Under the pieces are notes generated by a model. That model saw only the letters and a program-made list of their open reading frames with translations. It was not told the DNA's origin and made no database searches. The position numbers were made by a program, and so were the translations under genes. Source: Lactiplantibacillus dongliensis (GTDB lineage Bacteria; Bacillota; Bacilli; Lactobacillales; Lactobacillaceae). Taken from it: a stretch of 64,000 nucleotides of DNA. Shown here piece by piece: positions 1-8,692 of this stretch (positions within the stretch are counted from its first letter, which is position 1; every line of letters begins with the position of its first letter). The stretch spans positions 1 to 64,000 of the forward strand of contig NZ_BJDK01000012.1 of the NCBI RefSeq assembly GCF_005405105.1, read 5' to 3'.

Positions 1-144
1 TTCTCCCCATACAAAAACTCCTCTCTAAGTAAACAAGCTTTAATTATTTGCTTGTCTACCCATAGAGGAGTATAGCCCAACGACTTATATTGATCGTTGG
101 CTCCTTTAGTGTTGTTTGATGTGAAAGTCGGAACCTAGGATTAT

Positions 145-244
145 GACGCTTGGTGCTAATTGGCTTAAATTACCACTGAGCCAATGCTAAGCTACCCGTC
201 GTTATCCAACCGTTAGGCGGCAATTTCAACTAGCACCAAGCGTC
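145..244. repeat. Intergenic repeat remnant with inverted ends
   Basis: GACGCTTGGTGCTA at 145-158 is mirrored by TAGCACCAAGCGTC at 231-244. Between them lie pieces of two repeat subtypes found elsewhere in the window: CCACTGAGCCAATGCT, then CCAACCG and GGCGGCAATTT. It looks like a collapsed mosaic of the structured repeat family whose intact copies lie near 25.6, 35.9, 56.8 and 62.7 kb. It lies just downstream of the minus-strand hydrolase gene. Bases 1-144 hold nothing else I can assign. Confidence 0.7.
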
Positions 245-250
245 CGACAG

Positions 251-1060
251 TTATTGATTTAGCAAATTCTGACGAACGAGGCGAGCCACGTAGCGTTCCT
301 GAATGAGCTTAGCGTGGGTAATGCCAGCCTGATTAACGGTCATTTGGGTGTAGCGGTCAGCTTGGTTCATGAATAGCTGCTTGCCGGCAGCGACACTGCT
401 GACTGGGACGACATCGTCATTACCGTGACCAGTATCACCCGCCACATTCACGACGGCGTGGAGCGACTTGAACTGGGCTTTTTTAGCTAGTAACGGGTTA
501 AATAGCTCACGGTCAGGATGCTTAGTGCTGGTGCCTAAAAACGGTGTGCCAACTAACATCACGTTTTTTACGGTAACGGGTTGACTAGTGGTCATGCCCG
601 CTAAGTAACGGCTAAGAATCAGACCACCGTTTGAATAGCCTAATGCATTAGCATCCCGCATCTTTAAACGCTTTTTAAGATCCATCATAGCTTTAGCCAG
701 TCCCTGTGTTTGATCAACTATAGTCGCGTTGGTGTCCGTACTATTTTCATAATGAATGACCACGAGGGTTTCATTTAGTGGGGAGTCCTTCGTTCTGGTC
801 TCGCTAAATCTGATAGTGTGGTCGGCAGTAATCGTGAGTCGGACCACCGGATGCTGCGACTGCGCATTGAGTTGCTTGACCAGGTTGTCAAAGTCATGCG
901 GTGAACTGTCGCTGCCAGGAATTAGGATTAACGGTCGACGTTGGGTCAAAATGACATGACTGGTGCGGTCACTTTGCAATTGATTGGCTAGCCCCAAGCC
1001 AACAATCAAGAGGAGAAAAGCGGCGCAAGCTAATAAGCCCCATTTTACTTTTTTAGACAT
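251..1060 (-). CDS. Membrane-anchored alpha/beta hydrolase, DUF915-like
   Basis: This 269-residue protein has a positively charged N-terminus and a hydrophobic segment at about residues 8-25, a signal peptide or membrane anchor that places the hydrolase domain outside the cell. The fold is recognisable from the LILIPGS strand near residue 44, the nucleophile elbow GYSNGG with Ser143, the acid region DDVVP near residue 214 and a late His in GITHAK. This matches the DUF915 esterase-like family common in lactobacilli; the substrate is unknown. The gene lies 26 bp behind the carbonic anhydrase gene on the same strand, so the two are probably cotranscribed. The start follows a GGGGG ribosome binding site. 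Confidence 0.8.
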   Translation of the reverse strand: MSKKVKWGLLACAAFLLLIVGLGLANQLQSDRTSHVILTQRRPLILIPGSDSSPHDFDNLVKQLNAQSQHPVVRLTITADHTIRFSETRTKDSPLNETLVVIHYENSTDTNATIVDQTQGLAKAMMDLKKRLKMRDANALGYSNGGLILSRYLAGMTTSQPVTVKNVMLVGTPFLGTSTKHPDRELFNPLLAKKAQFKSLHAVVNVAGDTGHGNDDVVPVSSVAAGKQLFMNQADRYTQMTVNQAGITHAKLIQERYVARLVRQNLLNQ

Positions 1061-1086
1061 GTAGATGCCCCCTTGTCAGCCGAAAT

Positions 1087-1722
1087 TTAGAAGCGTTCAG
1101 CAATGATTGGTCGACCATTTAGCGGCTGTACTGTTCGATGATTGGCTTGATAGCGTTGTTGATAAGCGGCTAATTGTTGTTCACCAACCATCACGGTGTC
1201 GGCACAGACGTACCATTCAACTGATTCTGTCAATGGCGGCGTCGTTAAGGACCCTAAATAATGGTAGACAGTCCCAGTATCTGGTAAAAGTTCAGTCAAA
1301 TCAACGGGTTCCGTTAAGTCATGACTCGCGTTAGGGGTGACTTGGTCTAGTAAGCCTTGGAAGCTGGCATTGGGTTTGCCGATACGACCGAAGACAGCGA
1401 CAACGGCTAATTGGCCGGTCACACTGCGATGAACTAGGTGCCATTCAATTGGAGCGGCCACGCCATCTAGTAAATGTTCAGCTGGGGTGTGGAAGTGAAT
1501 TTGTTGAAAGTCGAAGTCGCGGTCATTTAAGTAAGCCTTACCAGTCCCCGTTGCTTGTAGCGTGGTGGCGGTTCCGGTGATGGACTTAGCTTGGTATAAG
1601 CCACGCCAGCTAATGGCGGAAAGTTGTGAAGTCACGGCTGCTTTGGTGTCAATGTCGATAGGTGACTGTTGCTGGCCGCCAACGAATTGCCATGATGATT
1701 GAGTTGCATAGTCTAGTGTCAT
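1087..1722 (-). CDS. cah: Alpha-class carbonic anhydrase
   Basis: Interconverts CO2 and bicarbonate. The 211-residue sequence carries the alpha-class signature: QSPIDI near residue 19, the zinc ligands in QIHFH (His76, His78) and EWHLVH (His95), and the SLTTPPLTE segment that holds the active-site Thr. Many bacterial alpha enzymes are exported, but no signal peptide is visible here and the protein starts directly with the catalytic domain, so it is probably cytoplasmic. Bicarbonate made in the cell would feed PurK and carbamoyl phosphate synthase, both encoded later in this window. That link is inference. The start has GGAGG a few bases upstream. Confidence 0.93.
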   Translation of the reverse strand: MTLDYATQSSWQFVGGQQQSPIDIDTKAAVTSQLSAISWRGLYQAKSITGTATTLQATGTGKAYLNDRDFDFQQIHFHTPAEHLLDGVAAPIEWHLVHRSVTGQLAVVAVFGRIGKPNASFQGLLDQVTPNASHDLTEPVDLTELLPDTGTVYHYLGSLTTPPLTESVEWYVCADTVMVGEQQLAAYQQRYQANHRTVQPLNGRPIIAERF

Positions 1723-1928
1723 TTGAAATCCTCCGATTGTTATTTAATGGTGTTTTTTGATTTAATGATGTTGTATTTGGGGCTAGTGGTGATTGCGTTT
1801 ACCAGTTGGGTTCTAAACTGGTCGTCCGAGTAAAATAGTTGCAACCGGCACGGTTAACCAGCGTGGCAAGTACAATCAGGACTAGTCGCCAAAAATAACT
1901 ACTTCCTATTTTCTCACGGCCACCAACT

Positions 1929-1956
1929 TTGTCAATTAATGGCACAGATTTATAAT
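1929..1956 (+). promoter_or_regulatory. Promoter of the tyrosine phosphatase gene
   Basis: TTGTCA (1929-1934) and TATAAT (1951-1956), separated by 16 bp and about 65 bp upstream of the phosphatase ATG. The preceding stretch 1790-1900 holds only scraps of the intergenic repeat family (an AACCAGCGTGGCAA-like piece near 1855). Confidence 0.7.
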
Positions 1957-2021
1957 CGCTAGGGGGGCCGACAATGGTAGAATAGCAAGTAGATAATCTC
2001 AAAGAATAGGTGGACGATAAA

Positions 2022-2813
2022 ATGGCAAATCAACGGGTATTAACAATGCAGCAAGGAATCAATTTCCGGGAATTGGGCGGTTACGCCACGGAAGATGGTC
2101 ATACGCTTAAGTGGCATAAAGTTATTCGGACTGGGAACCTAAGTCAATTAACGGCGACCGATTTGAAATTCTTAGATGACTACGGCGTACGCTATGATAT
2201 TGACTTTCGTTCACCGAAAGAAGTATTAGACGAACCAGACCGGGTGCCGGGCAATGCCAAATATCAATTTGCTCCAGTCTTCAACGTTGATGAAACCCGT
2301 AATTCAGATGGTACGGATAAGATGACCGCAAACTTAGAAAAGCATCCTGACAGTGGTTATCGGCATATGCTCAAAGTTTATCGGATGATTGCGACTGAAG
2401 ACCATTCTAAAGCTGAATATCGGCGTTTCTTTGATAATTTGTTAGCTAATGATCAACCAAATGAAGTGTTGTTGTTCCATTGTACGGCGGGTAAAGATCG
2501 AACGGGCATGGGCGCGGTCTACTTGTTGAGTGCGTTAGGCGTTGACCCACAGACGATTCGGACGGATTACTTAATGAGCAATGAGACTTCCGTTAAACGG
2601 ATTGATAATATGGTCAAAGAAGCAACGCAGCAAGGGGCTTCTGCCGCCACTATTGCGAGTGTTAAGGCGTTGTGGTCAGTGAATGGTGATTATTTGGATG
2701 CGGCCTTAGCCGAAATTAAACGGCAGTCCGGCAATATGCAGCACTACTTACGGACTGAATTGAAATTAACCAAAACAGAATTAGCAGATTTACGGCGGCT
2801 TTACTTAGATTAA
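2022..2813 (+). CDS. Tyrosine-protein phosphatase (dual-specificity type)
   Basis: A 263-residue phosphatase with the P-loop HCTAGKDRTG, in which Cys154 is the nucleophile and Arg160 binds phosphate. The N-terminus NFRELGGY is typical of the Y_phosphatase3 family that acts on phosphotyrosine or, in some members, phosphoinositides. No signal peptide is seen. An in-frame GTG at 2010 overlaps the ribosome binding site AGGTGGA, so the ATG at 2022 with 7-bp spacing is the better start. It has its own promoter and diverges from the carbonic anhydrase gene. The substrate cannot be read from the sequence. Confidence 0.88.
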   Translation: MANQRVLTMQQGINFRELGGYATEDGHTLKWHKVIRTGNLSQLTATDLKFLDDYGVRYDIDFRSPKEVLDEPDRVPGNAKYQFAPVFNVDETRNSDGTDKMTANLEKHPDSGYRHMLKVYRMIATEDHSKAEYRRFFDNLLANDQPNEVLLFHCTAGKDRTGMGAVYLLSALGVDPQTIRTDYLMSNETSVKRIDNMVKEATQQGASAATIASVKALWSVNGDYLDAALAEIKRQSGNMQHYLRTELKLTKTELADLRRLYLD

Positions 2814-2852
2814 CCAGTCAATGTTTGGCCGTATAAATAAAAAAATATTATT

Positions 2853-2881
2853 TTGCTTTATATCGTGAAATCGTTTACAAT
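2853..2881 (+). promoter_or_regulatory. Promoter of the flavin reductase operon
   Basis: TTGCTT (2853-2858), a 17-bp spacer and TACAAT (2876-2881). The first gene begins at 2942 after an AAGGAG ribosome binding site. Confidence 0.6.
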
Positions 2882-2941
2882 ATAGGTGACGATAAGCATA
2901 GTATATTGTTAAAATTCAATTATAAAAAGGAGTTATTTAAA

Positions 2942-3550
2942 ATGCACAAGTTTGTTGCGATTGTCGGTACCAATTCAGATAATTCGACCAATCGAAAGTT
3001 ATTACAGTTTATGCAAAAGCACTTTGCCGATCAAGCGACGATTGAACTCGTTGAGATTAAAGGATTACCGATGTTCAATAAGCCTGAAGACAAGCAGATT
3101 CCTGCCCAAGCTCAGGCCATGGCGAAACAAATCGATCAGGCTGATGGTGTGATTATTAGTACTCCTGAGTATGATCACTCGGCACCAGCAGCGTTGATGA
3201 ATGCCTTAGAATGGTTATCCTATTATGTAAACCCCTTCGCTGATAAGCCAGTGATGATTACTGGGGCTTCTTATGGATCATTAGGCACATCGCGGGCGCA
3301 AGAACATCTGCGTCAGATTTTGGATTCACCAGAATTACGTGCGCGGATCATGCCCAGCTCCGAATTTTTCTTAGGCCATTCATTACAAGCCTTTGATGAT
3401 GACGGCAATTTAGTTGACCAGACTAAGTTAGCTAAGTTGGAGGGGTTGTTTGCTGATTTCCAGACGTTTGTCGACATTACCAAGCAATTGAATCATGCTA
3501 ATGCGGCTAACAAACAAGAAATCCATGATATTGATTGGGCCAACCGTTAG
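2942..3550 (+). CDS. NADPH-dependent FMN reductase family protein
   Basis: A 202-residue flavodoxin-fold reductase. The phosphate-binding segment GTNSDNSTNRKL near residue 8 and the motif TPEYDHSAPAALMNALEW near residue 75 are characteristic of the FMN_red family, which reduces flavin or quinone-like acceptors with NAD(P)H in the cytoplasm. The ATG at 2942 follows AAGGAG at good spacing; an upstream in-frame start at 2906 has none. It is the first gene of a two-gene operon with an 18-bp gap. The neighbour carries a second copy of the same domain, so the two may form a heteromeric reductase. That is inference. Confidence 0.9.
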   Translation: MHKFVAIVGTNSDNSTNRKLLQFMQKHFADQATIELVEIKGLPMFNKPEDKQIPAQAQAMAKQIDQADGVIISTPEYDHSAPAALMNALEWLSYYVNPFADKPVMITGASYGSLGTSRAQEHLRQILDSPELRARIMPSSEFFLGHSLQAFDDDGNLVDQTKLAKLEGLFADFQTFVDITKQLNHANAANKQEIHDIDWANR

Positions 3551-3568
3551 AGAGGAGCAGACAGTTAA

Positions 3569-4837
3569 ATGAAATTAGTTGGAATTGCCGGTTCAGTAGC
3601 AGATAAATCCTACAACCGGTTACTATTAAAGTATATTGCACGTGAATTTAAAGATGTTGTTGATCTTGATGTTTTGGATATTAATGATGTGCCGTTGTTT
3701 AATCAAAGCGACGATCAGACGGATAGTCCAGCCGTTCAAGCCATCAGCAATAAGATCTTGGCAGCTGACGGGGTCATCATTGCCACGCCAGAACATAATC
3801 ATACGATTACAGCCAGCTTGAAGAGTTTAATTGAATGGTTATCTTTCAATATCCATCCAATGTCTGGTAAACCGGTTATGATTGTCGGTGCGTCATATTA
3901 TGATCAAGGCTCATCACGGGCCCAATTGAACTTACGTCAAATCCTGGAATCACCTGGTGTTGATGCGATTGTGATGCCCGGCAATGAATTCTTATTGGCG
4001 AACGTTAAGACTGTTTTTGACGAAAACGATAACTTGAAAGATGATCGCACGGTTTCCTTCTTAAAAGAAACCCTTGGTAAATTTACTAAATTTGTAAAGG
4101 TGATCAATAAAATGAACGAAAAAGAAGATCCAGGTTGGCAGTCTGAAGACCTTGAATCCCATGGCAAAGTTGAAACGACGGTTGAAGGCGTTGATATGCA
4201 TGCCGCTGATTGGGTTGAAAAGGCCGCTGAAAAGACGAATGCTGCTGAAGGCGACGACTACGTTAAGTTAGATCGTGGACTTTTGACTGTTAATCAACTG
4301 AACTATTTCTTAAATTCCATGCCAATTGAATTGACTTATGCGGATGCCAACAACCAATTTATCTATTACAACCATTTCTTGGAAGCCAAAGATATGTTAG
4401 CTGCGCGGACACCTGGTCAAGCGGGGAACCCAATGGCCGATTGTCATCCTAAGCGGGCCATTCCTCATGTCCAACAAGTCATTCATATGTTGCGGACGGG
4501 CCAGACGGATATGTTCCGCTTACCTGTACCAGGGATGGGTCCGGACAAGTACGTCATGCATTACTACAAAGCGATGCATGATGCGAAGGGCGAATACAAA
4601 GGGATCAACGAATTGGTCTTAGATATTATGCCAATCGTTCAGTACTACTTGAAGCACACTGGTCAAATGTTAGTTAAAGATCCTGATGCGGATACCGATG
4701 CCGTTTCCGGGGCTTCAACGAATACGAAGCCAGAAAAGACGGATGCTGTTTCTGGTGCGTCTGCCGATACGGAACCTGAAAAACCAGCTGAACCAGAAAA
4801 GCCCGATGAAGTTTCCGGCGCTTCTGCCAACAGCTAA
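3569..4837 (+). CDS. Flavin reductase - PAS fusion with triple flavinylation-like tail
   Basis: A 422-residue multidomain flavoprotein. Residues 1-190 are an FMN_red domain (GIAGSVADKSYNR; TPEHNHTITASLKSLIEW). A charged linker leads to a PAS-like domain of the kind seen in DUF438 proteins at about 235-365 (LTYADANNQFIYYN, then DCHPKRAI). The tail is low-complexity, rich in Pro, Glu and Lys, and holds DAVSGAS at 377-383, DAVSGAS at 392-398 and DEVSGAS at 413-419. The pattern D-x-V-S-G-A-S/T is the ApbE target at which FMN is covalently attached in FMN_bind proteins; here the acceptor would be Ser. No signal peptide is present. Flavinylation of the tail is inferred and no apbE lies in the window. 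Ribosome binding site GAGGAG; transcription ends at the hairpin just downstream. Confidence 0.88.
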   Translation: MKLVGIAGSVADKSYNRLLLKYIAREFKDVVDLDVLDINDVPLFNQSDDQTDSPAVQAISNKILAADGVIIATPEHNHTITASLKSLIEWLSFNIHPMSGKPVMIVGASYYDQGSSRAQLNLRQILESPGVDAIVMPGNEFLLANVKTVFDENDNLKDDRTVSFLKETLGKFTKFVKVINKMNEKEDPGWQSEDLESHGKVETTVEGVDMHAADWVEKAAEKTNAAEGDDYVKLDRGLLTVNQLNYFLNSMPIELTYADANNQFIYYNHFLEAKDMLAARTPGQAGNPMADCHPKRAIPHVQQVIHMLRTGQTDMFRLPVPGMGPDKYVMHYYKAMHDAKGEYKGINELVLDIMPIVQYYLKHTGQMLVKDPDADTDAVSGASTNTKPEKTDAVSGASADTEPEKPAEPEKPDEVSGASANS

Positions 4838-4851
4838 ATAAGATTTTTGAG

Positions 4852-4882
4852 AACAGCCATTCTGAGGAGTGGCTGTTTTTTT
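4852..4882 (+). terminator. Terminator of the flavin reductase operon, intron target
   Basis: AACAGCCA (4852-4859) pairs with TGGCTGTT (4870-4877), followed by a run of T. The group II intron begins two bases beyond the T run, the insertion habit of class C introns. Confidence 0.88.
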
Positions 4883-4883
4883 A

Positions 4884-6790
4884 GTGCGCCCGGCATGGAC
4901 GCTAACTAGGCGGTGAAAGTCCGCTGTGGGCCGTAGTAGTCGGAACCACGAGCCGAAGGCAAGGGTGTCCATCGCGAGGTGGAATCTGAAGGAAGCCTTA
5001 GGCAAAGCACTGCGCTGATGTACAAGAAGCGGCTAGAAGGCCGAAAATGACTGGGCGAGATTGCTGAACAAATTGAAGCCCAATACTACTCGAAGTCACA
5101 ACGGTAAAGCCGACAGCGACATGGTGTGAAAGTTAGCGTTCTTACCCGGGGAGGCCTGATGGATATGTTCCCGACAAGAGACGCGTTATGCGTCACAGGA
5201 GCAAGCGGGTTAGTGATGGCTCGTTGAATCTATCAGGAGTCAGCCGAGGTCATAGTAGGATAGCTAACGCTATCTGAAGGACTGAACAGTAATAACTCAT
5301 CATTGATAATGGAGGTGGAGAAGATGCGACAATCGCAGAAAACAGAACAAGCTGACCACCAGTCGAAGATAGGTCTGGAGGACCAAAGGTACACTGGGGC
5401 GCGTAGCATCATCTCTGGTGAAAGCACGATGATAAGTGGCACAGAATTTTCAAAACGTGTTCTGACTCGAAACAACATGAACCTCGCGTTTTCTCGAGTC
5501 AAGAAGAATAAAGGTGCGGCGGGCCTCGATGGTATGACTGTCGAAGACCTCTTACCCTATCTAAGAGAACACAAGGACGAACTACTTGAACAATTGGCGC
5601 AGGGAACCTATAGACCCCAGCCGGTTAAACGAGTGGAAATCCCTAAGCCCAATGGCGGCAAGCGCAAGCTTGGTATTCCTACGGTAGTTGATCGTTTAGT
5701 TCAACAGGCTGTGGCTCAGGTTATGACACCCGTCTTTGAGCAAGTTTTCTCAGATAATAGCTTTGGCTTTCGACCGAATCGAGGTGCTCAACAGGCTATC
5801 TCTCGTGTGGTGTCGCTCTATAATCAGGGCTATCACTATGTGGTGGATTTAGACCTCAAGGCATATTTCGATACGGTTAATCATGACTTACTCACTAAAT
5901 TCGTCGGCCAATACATTAATGACCTATGGTTACTGCGACTGATTCGTCGCTTTCTGACTAGTGGTGTTATGGATGGAAAACTCTTTGAGCGAAGCGACAA
6001 AGGGACACCTCAGGGTGGCCCCTTGTCTCCACTATTAGCCAACGTCTATTTGAATGAGCTGGATAAACTACTGACCTCACGGGGACACCAGTTTGTTCGC
6101 TATGCGGATGACTGCAATATTTATGTCAAAAGCAAACGAGCAGGCCAAAGAGTCTTGGAAAATATTTCAAGATTCCTAGAGAAGGAACTCAAGGTGACCG
6201 TTAACCGAGAGAAAACAGCAGTCGGTTCACCACTTCGTCTAAAGTTCCTGGGATTCTCATTAGGTGTTGGGCACGGAGGGGCTTACGCTCGTCCGGCCAA
6301 GCAAGCCAAATTGAGAGTCAAGAGAGAGCTACGGCGTCTGACTAAGCGTAACCGAGGAATTTCTACGGACAAAATGTTTGTAGAAATTCGACAGAAGATG
6401 CGTGGCTGGCTTCAGTATTATGGCATTGGCAAGATGGCAAGCTTCATTAAGATTCTTGACCAGTGGTTGCGGAGCAGAGTTCGCCAGTACTACTGGAAAC
6501 AGTGGAAGAAAGTCAAAACCAAGATAAATAATTTAAAGCGTTTGGGCCTTTCCCATAACGATGCCTATACCTTCGCCAATACCCGCAAGGGTGCATGGCG
6601 AACTGCGCATAGTGCGACTTTAACTTACACGTTAACGAATAGAAAACTGGAACGTCTCGGTCTAATAAATTTGACCAAAACGCTCCAGCTTATTCAAAGT
6701 GCTTAAATTACTGAACCGCCGTATACGGAACCGTACGTACGGTGGTGTGAGAGGTCGGTAGCCGAAGTAATCGGCTACCTCCTACTCGAT
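4884..6790 (+). mobile_element. Group II intron, probably class C
   Basis: The ribozyme starts at GTGCGCCCGGC (4884) and ends at CTACTCGAT (6790). Domain V is visible at 6725-6756: ACCGCCGTA pairs with TACGGTGGT, with a GAAC tetraloop and a two-base bulge. The triad in its lower stem reads CGC rather than AGC, as known for class C introns. A domain VI-like hairpin (GGTAGCCGA with TCGGCTACC) follows. Insertion directly after a terminator and a reverse transcriptase lacking an endonuclease domain also fit class C. The 5' part, 4884-5323, is the structured domain I-IV RNA and contains no gene. No sign of decay is seen, so it may still be active. Confidence 0.93.
5324..6706 (+). CDS. ltrA: Group II intron reverse transcriptase/maturase
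   Basis: The intron-encoded protein, about 460 residues. The reverse transcriptase domain has the GIPTVVDR block, SFGFRPNRGAQQA, DLKAYFDTVNH, GTPQGGPLSPLLAN and the catalytic YADD box. The maturase (X) domain includes WLQYYGIGKM and YYWKQWKKVKT. The protein ends shortly after this domain with no HNH endonuclease, so it would rely on structured single-stranded targets such as terminators or replication forks. It should bind its own intron RNA, help splicing and copy the intron into new sites. The ATG at 5324 is preceded by GGAGGTGGAG; upstream in-frame TTG (5303) and ATG (5309) precede that site. Confidence 0.95.
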   Translation: MRQSQKTEQADHQSKIGLEDQRYTGARSIISGESTMISGTEFSKRVLTRNNMNLAFSRVKKNKGAAGLDGMTVEDLLPYLREHKDELLEQLAQGTYRPQPVKRVEIPKPNGGKRKLGIPTVVDRLVQQAVAQVMTPVFEQVFSDNSFGFRPNRGAQQAISRVVSLYNQGYHYVVDLDLKAYFDTVNHDLLTKFVGQYINDLWLLRLIRRFLTSGVMDGKLFERSDKGTPQGGPLSPLLANVYLNELDKLLTSRGHQFVRYADDCNIYVKSKRAGQRVLENISRFLEKELKVTVNREKTAVGSPLRLKFLGFSLGVGHGGAYARPAKQAKLRVKRELRRLTKRNRGISTDKMFVEIRQKMRGWLQYYGIGKMASFIKILDQWLRSRVRQYYWKQWKKVKTKINNLKRLGLSHNDAYTFANTRKGAWRTAHSATLTYTLTNRKLERLGLINLTKTLQLIQSA

Positions 6791-6843
6791 TGCTGTCAAT
6801 CAGCCGGTTGGGTCGGTGAAAATTGAATTGATCACGAAAATAG

Positions 6844-7000
6844 ATTGTTCGTCTTTTGAATGATAAATATATTTATCGTAAAATATCGCGCTAATTCGCG
6901 GATTAGTTTGCTAAGTTAATAAAAGACGGTTAAACCGGCTAAAAATATATTAATAATCAGTAGCTTGTTCGTACGGCTTATTTTAATAAACACGAACATT
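6844..7000 (+). promoter_or_regulatory. PurR-box-like motifs upstream of purE
   Basis: Three copies of a CGAACA core lie in the AT-rich leader: ATTGTTCGT at 6844-6852, CTTGTTCGT at 6964-6972 and ACGAACATT at 6992-7000. The first two are exactly 120 bp apart; the last two face each other across about 20 bp. CGAAC is the core of PurR operators in Bacillus and Lactococcus. PurR binding is inferred. The rest of 6791-7030 holds no gene or riboswitch that I can see. Confidence 0.55.
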
Positions 7001-7035
7001 AAAATGTTGATTTATCGGTAAAGTTAAGAAATTCG

Positions 7036-7064
7036 TTGACAGCGACGACCTAAGTTGCTAAACT
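7036..7064 (+). promoter_or_regulatory. Promoter of the purine operon
   Basis: TTGACA (7036-7041), a 17-bp spacer and TAAACT (7059-7064), 31 bp upstream of the purE ATG. A short 5' leader leaves no room for a riboswitch, so control is likely by a DNA-binding regulator. Confidence 0.75.
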
Positions 7065-7094
7065 TATCATGAAAACAAGGAAAGAGGGATTGAG

Positions 7095-7577
7095 ATGGCG
7101 AAGGTTGGTTTAGTGATGGGCTCGATTTCTGATTGGCCAACGATGCAGTTAGCGGCTGAATTGTTGACTGACTTAGGTGTTACGTATGAACGGCGGGTGA
7201 TTTCGGCCCACCGGATGCCAGCAACTTTACAAACATATGGCGAACAGGCTCAAGAACGCGGGTTAGATGTCATTATTGCCGGTGCTGGCGGTGCGGCGCA
7301 TCTACCAGGAATGCTGGCAGCTAATACGGTCATTCCCGTTATCGGGGTACCGGTTCAGTCGCATGCGTTGAACGGGTTAGATTCACTATTATCAATTGTG
7401 CAAATGCCTGGTGGTGTCCCGGTTGCGACGATGGCAATCGGCAAAGCCGGCGCTAAGAATGCCGCCTTAATGGCCGCTCAAATATTAGGATTACATGATC
7501 AAAAAATTCAGCAAGCGATACTTGATTTTCGGCAACAACAACGGCAGGAGGCTGAACAAAGTGAACGCCAATTCTAA
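7095..7577 (+). CDS. purE: N5-carboxyaminoimidazole ribonucleotide mutase
   Basis: Cytoplasmic step of IMP synthesis: rearranges N5-CAIR, made by PurK, to CAIR. The 160-residue length and the motifs MGSISDWP (residues 8-15), SAHRMP (37-42) and [11 protein letters not shown] (63-73) are those of bacterial class I PurE. The catalytic His sits in SAHR. It is the first gene of an eleven-gene operon and overlaps purK by 17 bp, implying coupled translation. The ATG at 7095 follows AAAGAGG. Confidence 0.97.
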   Translation: MAKVGLVMGSISDWPTMQLAAELLTDLGVTYERRVISAHRMPATLQTYGEQAQERGLDVIIAGAGGAAHLPGMLAANTVIPVIGVPVQSHALNGLDSLLSIVQMPGGVPVATMAIGKAGAKNAALMAAQILGLHDQKIQQAILDFRQQQRQEAEQSERQF

Positions 7578-8691
7578 GCAAGTGATTTTACCACCCGCTA
7601 CCATTGGAATTGTTGGTGGGGGACAACTCGGTCAGATGATGGCTTTAAGTGCGAAGGCCATGGGGTATCAAGTAGGTGTCTTAGACCCAACGCCCAAAGC
7701 ACCGGCCGGTCAAGTTGCAGATTTTCAGATTGTAGCAGATTATCAAGATCAATCTGCATTAATCAGCTTGGCACAACGTAGCGATGTCTTGACTTACGAA
7801 TTTGAAAACGTTGATGAGCAGGCTTTACAAGCTGCACAACGTTATGCGCAATTACCACAAGGCACGCAACTCTTGCACATCACCGGTAATCGGTTAAATG
7901 AAAAACAATTCTTACACGACCACGGGATTCCGGTGACTGGTTTTGCCCCCGTGACGGATCAACAATCTTTGAACTATGCGCTGCAACGTGTTGGCACGCC
8001 GGCCATTTTAAAGACCGCAGCTGGCGGTTACGATGGCCATGGTCAAGCGGATTTAAATACCAATACGCCGACGGACGCCAGCTTAGCCTTATTGACGCAA
8101 CCCTGTATCTTAGAGGCGCGGCAGACGTTTCGTGCCGAAGTCTCAATGATGGTGACACGCAGTGCGGCAGGCGTTATTACGACCTTTCCTTTAGTTGAAA
8201 ATCAACATCAACACCATATCTTACACACGACGATTGCCCCGGCTAATGTTGGTCCGGCAGTTCATGCCGCGGCGCGTAAGATCGCGGTTTCAATTGCTGA
8301 AGCGTTAAGCCTACGGGGCGTCTTGGGCATTGAATTCTTTGTCCTACCAGATGATCATTTATTAGTGAATGAACTCGCCCCAAGACCCCACAATTCCGGG
8401 CATTACACCATTGAAGCGTGCAACATTTCACAATTTGAAGCACACATTCGCAGTATTTGTGGCTTGCCGATTCCGCCGGTTCACCAGTATCAGCCAGCGG
8501 TCATGCGTAATTTATTAGGCGCCGATTTGACGGTCGCACGGCAACAATTAATTGAACATCCAGAATGGCATTTTCATGATTATGGTAAAGCTGAGATCAA
8601 GGCACAACGTAAGATGGGCCATATAACCGTATTAGACGATGATGTGAATGCTGCGATGGCATCACTGGCAGGTTTGAAGGGAGCACAATAA
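7561..8691 (+). CDS. purK: N5-carboxyaminoimidazole ribonucleotide synthase
   Basis: ATP-grasp enzyme that carboxylates AIR with bicarbonate and ATP. The N-terminal nucleotide-binding motif is [12 protein letters not shown]; the ATP-grasp core ends with [19 protein letters not shown], a strong PurK signature. The start is the GTG at 7561, placed behind AGGAGG inside purE, giving 376 residues; the longer reading from 7495 would add a tail with no ribosome binding site. The spacing to purC is 1 bp. It consumes bicarbonate, which the window's carbonic anhydrase could supply. Confidence 0.96.
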   Translation: MNANSKQVILPPATIGIVGGGQLGQMMALSAKAMGYQVGVLDPTPKAPAGQVADFQIVADYQDQSALISLAQRSDVLTYEFENVDEQALQAAQRYAQLPQGTQLLHITGNRLNEKQFLHDHGIPVTGFAPVTDQQSLNYALQRVGTPAILKTAAGGYDGHGQADLNTNTPTDASLALLTQPCILEARQTFRAEVSMMVTRSAAGVITTFPLVENQHQHHILHTTIAPANVGPAVHAAARKIAVSIAEALSLRGVLGIEFFVLPDDHLLVNELAPRPHNSGHYTIEACNISQFEAHIRSICGLPIPPVHQYQPAVMRNLLGADLTVARQQLIEHPEWHFHDYGKAEIKAQRKMGHITVLDDDVNAAMASLAGLKGAQ

Positions 8692-8692
8692 G

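Noticed and set aside
1799..2002. 67-residue minus-strand reading frame between cah and the phosphatase gene
   Set aside because: It covers the phosphatase promoter and decayed repeat scraps, with no start signal.
4715..5005. 96-residue frame antisense to the flavoprotein tail and intron 5' end
   Set aside because: Generated by the repetitive Pro/Glu/Lys codons on the other strand and it crosses the intron boundary.
7495..7560. Upstream extension of purK
   Set aside because: The extra residues lie inside purE and lack a ribosome binding site; the GTG at 7561 has AGGAGG.
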